Position numbers and translations under genes: made by a program | DNA from: an uncultured Prevotellaceae bacterium | GTDB lineage: Bacteria > Bacteroidota > Bacteroidia > Bacteroidales > Bacteroidaceae | Reading direction: 5' to 3' | NCBI GenBank assembly: GCA_946413885.1 | Contig: CAMKMK010000063.1 | Location: forward strand, 1-10,920 | Length of the DNA stretch: 10,920 nucleotides | The notes under the pieces: model-generated | The model's database searches: none | Told to the model about the DNA's origin: nothing | The model's input: the letters and a program-made list of their open reading frames with translations, nothing else | Part shown: one piece after another, positions 6,300 to 10,920 of the stretch | Position numbering within the stretch: position 1 is the first letter of the stretch | Layout of the letters: every line of letters begins with the position of its first letter

Positions 6300-6989
6300 A
6301 TGAAAAAGGTAATTAATGCAATTTTGGGAGTATGCGTTCTGGCTATGCTCTTCGTTTGCTGGCGTAGTATCCGCGACGATCAAGACTTCAATGCTGAGGT
6401 AGCTGCACGTGAAAACGTTGTTAAGGCACGCCTCATTGAAATCCGTTCTGCTGAGGAAGCTTACAAACTTCAACACGAGGGTGAGTATTGTTCAGATTGG
6501 TCAGTCCTGATTGACTTCGTAAAGAACGGCAAGCTACCCATCGTAATGAAACAGGGTGTATTAAGCGATGAGCAGATGGACAAGGGTCTGACCGAGTCTA
6601 AAGCTGCAGCCATCGTGAACAGAGGTGATGCTGCTGAGATCGCCGCCAATGGTCTGCAAGACTTCCGTCGTGATACCGTGTGGGTTCCCTTGCAAGACTC
6701 ACTTTATAATTACGAAGGTTTCGTTGCAGATTCCATGCGCTACATTCCTTTCTCTCAGGGTGATACCTTTGAGTTGATTGCAGTTCCCAACACGACACGT
6801 TCTGGTAGCATTATCCAGGTAATGGAGTGCAATGCTCCTGACAGCTCTTTCCTCAAGGGCATGGGTAAACAGGGCAAGCGCCTGATCTACAACCGTCAGG
6901 AAGAAGCAGAAGCCAAGGGTGCATTCCCAGGTCTGAAGATTGGTGAAGCCGGTAACAACTGGAACAATAATGCAGGTAACTGGGAGTAA
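6300..6989 (+). CDS. Membrane-anchored conserved-type hypothetical protein with pilin-like N-terminal layout
   Basis: I do not recognise a named family for this 229-residue protein. Residues 1-21 (MKKVINAILGVCVLAMLFVC) are a short positive start and one hydrophobic segment, either a membrane anchor or an uncleaved signal. A charged helix follows (about 28-58) with the pattern ARENVVKARLIEIRSAEEAY, then EGEYCSDWSVLIDFVKNGKLP (59-79). This hydrophobic stem, long helix and small 'Y...LIDFVKNGKLP' segment resemble type IV pilins and pseudopilins, but the prepilin peptidase site (G before F-T-L-x-E) is missing. The middle and C-terminal parts look soluble, presumably periplasmic. The end is rich in asparagine and glycine (GEAGNNWNNNAGNWE). 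It is the first gene of the operon with DUF3822 and rsmD and overlaps the next gene by 20 bp. A real gene is very likely; the function is unknown. Confidence 0.85.
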   Translation: MKKVINAILGVCVLAMLFVCWRSIRDDQDFNAEVAARENVVKARLIEIRSAEEAYKLQHEGEYCSDWSVLIDFVKNGKLPIVMKQGVLSDEQMDKGLTESKAAAIVNRGDAAEIAANGLQDFRRDTVWVPLQDSLYNYEGFVADSMRYIPFSQGDTFELIAVPNTTRSGSIIQVMECNAPDSSFLKGMGKQGKRLIYNRQEEAEAKGAFPGLKIGEAGNNWNNNAGNWE

Positions 6990-7704
6990 ATCTCTGAAAT
7001 CATATAGATTATCCATCCGTGTTTTCACGGGTGGATTTTCTTTATATACCTACAACACATTAAATGGCAAGCTCCTGGAGGAAGAATATGTTGTAGTTAA
7101 TCAGGAAGAGGAGCCTCATCAGACTCTCAGAAAGGCTTTGGAGCGACCTCGTATCATGAACTACGAATACGAGGAGGTGGAAGTCATGGTATGTTCCTCC
7201 ATCACACGTGTCCCACTCGATGAATTCCGACGTGAGGAATATCCATCCCTTTATCGTCTCACTTTCAGCAAAAACAGATTCAGAGATGACGAGATTCACT
7301 ACGAGATTCTGAGTGGATTGGAAGTTGTGGAACTTTATGCGCTGGATGCCAATGTGGAGAAAACCATACTGGAACTTTATCCCAATGCTAAAATCCAAAG
7401 CATCGAGGGACGTTATCTGGAGAATGTTGCTGAGAGAGAAAAGAATTCTTCCGAAGAATTGGTTCGATACTACGTTTTCATAGAGCAAACCCAACTCTTC
7501 ATCTGCACTTTCCATCGTGGAAAACTGCAATTTGCATGCTCATACTTTATTGAGTCGGATGCAGACCGTCTCTACTTTATCTTGTATGCATGGAAAACAT
7601 TGGGTCTAAAGAATGAGCAGAACTCATGTATCCTGAAAGGAGCTTCGGAAAACCTTCTAACGAATCTCCACAAGTATATCCTTCACATCGAGACATGCGA
7701 GTAA
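6970..7704 (+). CDS. DUF3822 family protein
   Basis: This 244-residue protein fits the DUF3822 family, found in Bacteroidota and commonly beside rsmD. The N-terminal SYRLSIRVFTGGFSLYTYNT (11-30) matches the family opening, in which two beta strands form a 'gF-S-x-Y' hairpin. The family is regarded as having an actin-like (ASKHA) fold, from family knowledge, and no biochemical role is established. The frame is open to an ATG at 6940, but I chose 6970. That start puts the conserved SYRLSIR block close to the N-terminus and shortens the overlap with the upstream gene from 50 to 20 bp. Its last ten bases overlap the rsmD start, so the three genes are probably co-transcribed and translationally coupled. 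A function tied to ribosome or rRNA maturation is only a guess from context. Confidence 0.85.
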   Translation: MQVTGSKSLKSYRLSIRVFTGGFSLYTYNTLNGKLLEEEYVVVNQEEEPHQTLRKALERPRIMNYEYEEVEVMVCSSITRVPLDEFRREEYPSLYRLTFSKNRFRDDEIHYEILSGLEVVELYALDANVEKTILELYPNAKIQSIEGRYLENVAEREKNSSEELVRYYVFIEQTQLFICTFHRGKLQFACSYFIESDADRLYFILYAWKTLGLKNEQNSCILKGASENLLTNLHKYILHIETCE

Positions 7705-8240
7705 TTACAGGGAAATATAAGGGACGTCGGTTCGATGTGCCTCGTACCTTCAAGGCTCGTCCTACTACGGATTTTGCGAAAGAAAGTCTTTTCAATGTTC
7801 TGTTGGGCTATATCGACTTCGAGGAAGGCCCTGTGGCGCTCGATCTCTTTGCAGGCACGGGTAGTATCACACTGGAATTACTGAGCCGAGGATGCAGCAG
7901 AGTCGTTTCTGTGGAGAAAGATCCTCTGCATTACAACTTCATTTGCAAATTCATCGAAAAACTGCAGGACACAGCTGCCGTACCCATACGGGGAGATGTT
8001 TTCAAATACCTGGAAAAATGCCATGAAAAGTTTGATTTCATCTTTGCCGATCCACCTTACACACTAAGCGAACTGGACCAGTTACCTGATTTGATAATGG
8101 GACATGGATTGCTCAAGAAAGACGGGCTCTTCGTTTTAGAACATGGAAAAGTTAACGATTTCACGCATAATCCCAACTTCGTGGAACACAGAGCCTACGG
8201 GAGCGTGAACTTCTCCTTTTTCAAAGCAAAAAACGCTTAG
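7695..8240 (+). CDS. rsmD: 16S rRNA (guanine(966)-N(2))-methyltransferase RsmD
   Basis: RsmD transfers a methyl group from S-adenosylmethionine to N2 of G966 in 16S rRNA, late in 30S assembly. The 181-residue product has the characteristic start MRVITGKYKGRRFDVP (1-16) and the conserved RPTTDFAKESLFNVL (22-36). It also has SAM-binding motif I LDLFAGTGS (49-57), an acidic residue after strand 2 in VSVEKD (71-76), and the catalytic DPPY (119-122) typical of N2-guanine and N6-adenine methylases. I chose the ATG at 7695 because it begins exactly at the conserved MRVITG. The open frame extends upstream to 7626, inside DUF3822, without family similarity. It overlaps DUF3822 by 10 bp and meets the convergent outer-membrane gene with a 4-bp overlap. 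Confidence 0.96.
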   Translation: MRVITGKYKGRRFDVPRTFKARPTTDFAKESLFNVLLGYIDFEEGPVALDLFAGTGSITLELLSRGCSRVVSVEKDPLHYNFICKFIEKLQDTAAVPIRGDVFKYLEKCHEKFDFIFADPPYTLSELDQLPDLIMGHGLLKKDGLFVLEHGKVNDFTHNPNFVEHRAYGSVNFSFFKAKNA

Positions 8241-10920
8241 AACCAGCCACCACCACCACGGCCCCAGCCGCCACGACCACTGCCGCCCCAGCCTTCACGC
8301 TGATTCTGATTCTTGTTGGCTCTCAAATCAAGACGGTAAATAAGGTGTACCATCACATAACTGTTGATGGCATTCGTCCAAGTGTTGTCGCGCGAGTAAG
8401 CGCTGATGTTACGGCTGATATTGCTGCGTTCACGCAGGATATCGAACCATTGTAAACTGACCGTTGCTGCCCTTTCTTTCAGGAAACTCTGGCTGAGCTG
8501 CATATTCCAGATGAGCTCATTGGTATTCATGCTTGCGTCCTCATATCCACGACGACTCTGTTGATTGAGATCGGAGGTGAGAGCCATACCCCAAGGTGTG
8601 TTGATCTGGAAATAGCCACCATAGCTGAAGTTCCAAGAGTCCAGATTGGCACTCTTCTGCACGTCGTTGCGGGCATGCGAGTAGTTAACATTTCCGTTCA
8701 CTCCTACCTCCAGCAAGTCGTTGCGGTAATTAATACGCATCCATTCGTTTAGATTCGTATTCTTCGTGGTTGACTTCTGCAGGGCGACGGTACTGAAGAT
8801 GTAGTCCATATCGACGGAACCGTCCGGCCGATAGATATTTCCCCAACTGCTGCCGTCGCTGTTACTGCTCATGTAGCCCACGTTGTGGTTGTAGCTTATG
8901 CTGGCGTTCGTATTGAAGTTGAAGGCTTTTTTGCTACCCAGAGCCGAGTTGAAGCCCACGTTGCCGTTCGTGTTCCAGTTACCGTTGATGTTCATGGGCC
9001 GAGTATATCGCGCACCCGTCTCCGTATTATATATAGTGGCGCTGCTGATGCTGTTCTTCGTTAGGCTGAACCATCCGTTGGCATGCCACCCCATTTGGCG
9101 GGCAGGGATATAGTCGTTGTATTCCACCCTCATGTTGTTGCTCCAGCTGCTGCGCAGTCCAGAGTTACCCATGCTGACGTTCAAGGGGTCGCTGCTGTCC
9201 GTTACCTCAAGCAAGCTGGTGATGCCAGGCTGTTGCATCCATCCGTTCAGCCAAGCACGCAACTGTCCAGTATTGCTGAACTTCCAACGATAGTCGATAC
9301 GCGGAGCCCAGTTGAAGGTGTGGCGCACAACGGTGGTGTCCAGCAGGTTCTTGGCATAGTCCATGTGGGTGGTCTGAGGCTGGAAGCTGACACCAAAGTT
9401 CACGCGGTTCTCACCTACGTTATAGCGCAACATTACGCTGGCCTCATGATTGTTTTCCTTGTAAGTGGCATATTGGCTGTTCTCTAAGTTGCGGATATAG
9501 TCCAAGCTGTCAAGTCCTGGGATGTAACCTAAATAAAGCTGTTCTTTCGTGTAATAGCCAGGGTATTTGGTCAACAGGCTATCTATGCTGTACATGCTGC
9601 GGTCACTATCGCTGTAGCGGTACTGGTACTGGTAGCTGAACTGGATATTCAATGCTCCAATGATAGGCTCTGAATAGCTGAGACGAGTACGCCAGTCGTA
9701 ATTGGTGCTGGGCGAAGGAATATACTGGTTGGTGAAATCGCTTCGATGTTGCTGGAAGTAATTGATCTCGCTACGGCTGAAAGAAGTGTTCTCACTCTTG
9801 GTATAGCCTGCTCCACCGTCCAACGTGACATTCCGTCCAGGCTTTCCCAGTCTACGGTTCACCTGTGCCCAGAATCCTGCGTTCTTACTGTTGTTATCGC
9901 TCATGCTGGTACGCACATTATCGTTCACGGCAATGCTGTCACGAATGGTCGTATTACCCACGAGGTTGTATTCGTTGAGCGGATCACTCATGAATTCGTA
10001 GGGATCACTATTGAAGGTGACGCTATGGCTGGAGTTATTGCCGTCAGATTTGGAGATCGAGAAGTTGGGATTGAACGAGATATGTGTCAGAGAGTCTGGC
10101 ATCCATTGGAAACGGATGCGCGAGCCAATGTTCATCCTGTTGTTCTCCGACTGGTTCATCCTGTTGCTGAAAGTGGAGTTTACATTGTCCAAGAACATCT
10201 CGCTGTTTGTCTTTGATAGAGATGTGGAACTCGAATGGTTCCAGCGAAGATTGCCTCCCACTCTCATGAAGCCTTCCGTGAACTCTTGCTTGCCGTTTTC
10301 CCAAACTCCATTCACTCCAGCCATTTGGCTCTTGACGATACCTCCGCCGCCCCATCCGCCACGACCTCCACCACCGCCGTACCCACGGTCATTGGTATTG
10401 TTGGCTGAACCCATGATGGATATCTGGTAGTTGTCCATGAAGCGTTGTATACTAAGGGAAGTGGAATAGCGATCATACGAGCCGTAAGCCACGTCCGTAT
10501 TCACAAGCCAACCCTCCTTGGCACCCTTCTGCACGGTCAGATCCAGCACGGTTTCCTCTTCTCCGTCATCGATGCCCGTGATGCGCGTGTAGTCACTCTT
10601 CTTGTCGTAAGCCTTCAACTTCTTGACGAGTTTCGACGAGAAGTTCTTCATGGCAATCTTGGTATCTCCTTCGAAGAAATCCTTGCCCTCCACCATGATC
10701 TTGCTCACAGTCTTTCCGTTGATACGTATCGTGCCATCTTCGTCCACCTCAGCTCCAGGCAACTTCTTCACCAGTTCCTCCAAGTTCGAGCCCTCGGGCA
10801 GGCGGAAAGCATCAGCATTATATACAAAGGTGTCGGCTTTCATCTCCATCTGAGCGATCTTGGCCACAACCTCTGCCTCCTTCATCATCTGGGCATCCTC
10901 GAGCAGAACAATCTCGCCCA
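8237..10920 (-). CDS. Outer-membrane beta-barrel protein (TonB-receptor-like), partial: 5' end beyond the right edge
   Basis: The reading frame is open through the right edge; 893 residues are visible. The first visible residues (GEIVLLEDAQMMKEAEVVAK) are the end of a carboxypeptidase-regulatory-like domain, so the methionine at 10888 is internal. Next comes a plug-like region (VDEDGTIRINGKTVSKIMVE, then GKDFF and FSSKLVKKLKAYDKKSDY), as in Bacteroidota outer-membrane beta-barrel proteins of the OMP_b-brl_3 / TonB-dependent receptor type. The rest is a long run of alternating aromatic and polar strands, closing with SYVMVHLIYRLDL. Two glycine-rich segments stand out: RGYGGGGGRGGWGGGG (coding bases 10387-10343), just before the barrel, and a C-terminal tail ending GRGGWGRGGGGWF. 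No SusD-like partner is in view. The substrate is unknown, and uptake versus a structural role cannot be decided here. Confidence 0.88.
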   Translation of the reverse strand, partial: GEIVLLEDAQMMKEAEVVAKIAQMEMKADTFVYNADAFRLPEGSNLEELVKKLPGAEVDEDGTIRINGKTVSKIMVEGKDFFEGDTKIAMKNFSSKLVKKLKAYDKKSDYTRITGIDDGEEETVLDLTVQKGAKEGWLVNTDVAYGSYDRYSTSLSIQRFMDNYQISIMGSANNTNDRGYGGGGGRGGWGGGGIVKSQMAGVNGVWENGKQEFTEGFMRVGGNLRWNHSSSTSLSKTNSEMFLDNVNSTFSNRMNQSENNRMNIGSRIRFQWMPDSLTHISFNPNFSISKSDGNNSSHSVTFNSDPYEFMSDPLNEYNLVGNTTIRDSIAVNDNVRTSMSDNNSKNAGFWAQVNRRLGKPGRNVTLDGGAGYTKSENTSFSRSEINYFQQHRSDFTNQYIPSPSTNYDWRTRLSYSEPIIGALNIQFSYQYQYRYSDSDRSMYSIDSLLTKYPGYYTKEQLYLGYIPGLDSLDYIRNLENSQYATYKENNHEASVMLRYNVGENRVNFGVSFQPQTTHMDYAKNLLDTTVVRHTFNWAPRIDYRWKFSNTGQLRAWLNGWMQQPGITSLLEVTDSSDPLNVSMGNSGLRSSWSNNMRVEYNDYIPARQMGWHANGWFSLTKNSISSATIYNTETGARYTRPMNINGNWNTNGNVGFNSALGSKKAFNFNTNASISYNHNVGYMSSNSDGSSWGNIYRPDGSVDMDYIFSTVALQKSTTKNTNLNEWMRINYRNDLLEVGVNGNVNYSHARNDVQKSANLDSWNFSYGGYFQINTPWGMALTSDLNQQSRRGYEDASMNTNELIWNMQLSQSFLKERAATVSLQWFDILRERSNISRNISAYSRDNTWTNAINSYVMVHLIYRLDLRANKNQNQREGWGGSGRGGWGRGGGGWF

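Noticed and set aside
10886..10888. Methionine at 10888 as the start of the outer-membrane protein
   Set aside because: The frame continues to the right edge with residues typical of the domain preceding the plug, so this methionine is internal.

Overview
The window looks like chromosome of a member of the Bacteroidota, most likely order Bacteroidales and probably near Prevotella. Two things support this. Several genes are preceded by the Bacteroidota promoter pattern (a TTTG-like -33 box, about 20 nt, then TAnnTTTG). The gene set also fits: a DUF3822 protein next to rsmD, a MerR-type regulator divergent from alaS, and a large outer-membrane beta-barrel receptor. The taxon is inferred from these features, not from a database search.

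Region 1 (1-1660) is accessory. A leftward ORF6N-domain gene (phage antirepressor-like) runs off the left edge and carries three in-frame palindromic repeats. A roughly 500-base non-coding stretch follows, holding an orphan intrinsic terminator and a cluster of direct and inverted repeats. Next comes a compact Phd/YefM-YoeB type II toxin-antitoxin operon with its own promoter and terminator.

Region 2 (1728-6203) is core. A short MerR-type regulator (leftward) and alaS (rightward) diverge from a strikingly interlocked promoter pair. alaS runs convergently into a RecD/Dda-like superfamily 1 helicase, with a 23-bp overlap of coding ends.

Region 3 (6300-8240) is a tight rightward operon of three overlapping genes: a membrane-anchored protein with a pilin-like N-terminal layout, a DUF3822 protein, and RsmD, the 16S rRNA m2G966 methyltransferase. 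It diverges from the helicase.

Region 4 (8237-10920) is the 3' part of a leftward outer-membrane beta-barrel protein gene, open at the right edge. It has two glycine/tryptophan-rich segments and overlaps the end of rsmD by 4 bp.

After position 1700 the window is mostly ordinary housekeeping sequence. The less usual material is the ORF6N repeats, the repeat cluster around 718-806, the interlocked promoters at 2112-2147, and the uncharacterised genes of the rsmD operon. I do not see a convincing new multi-gene system.
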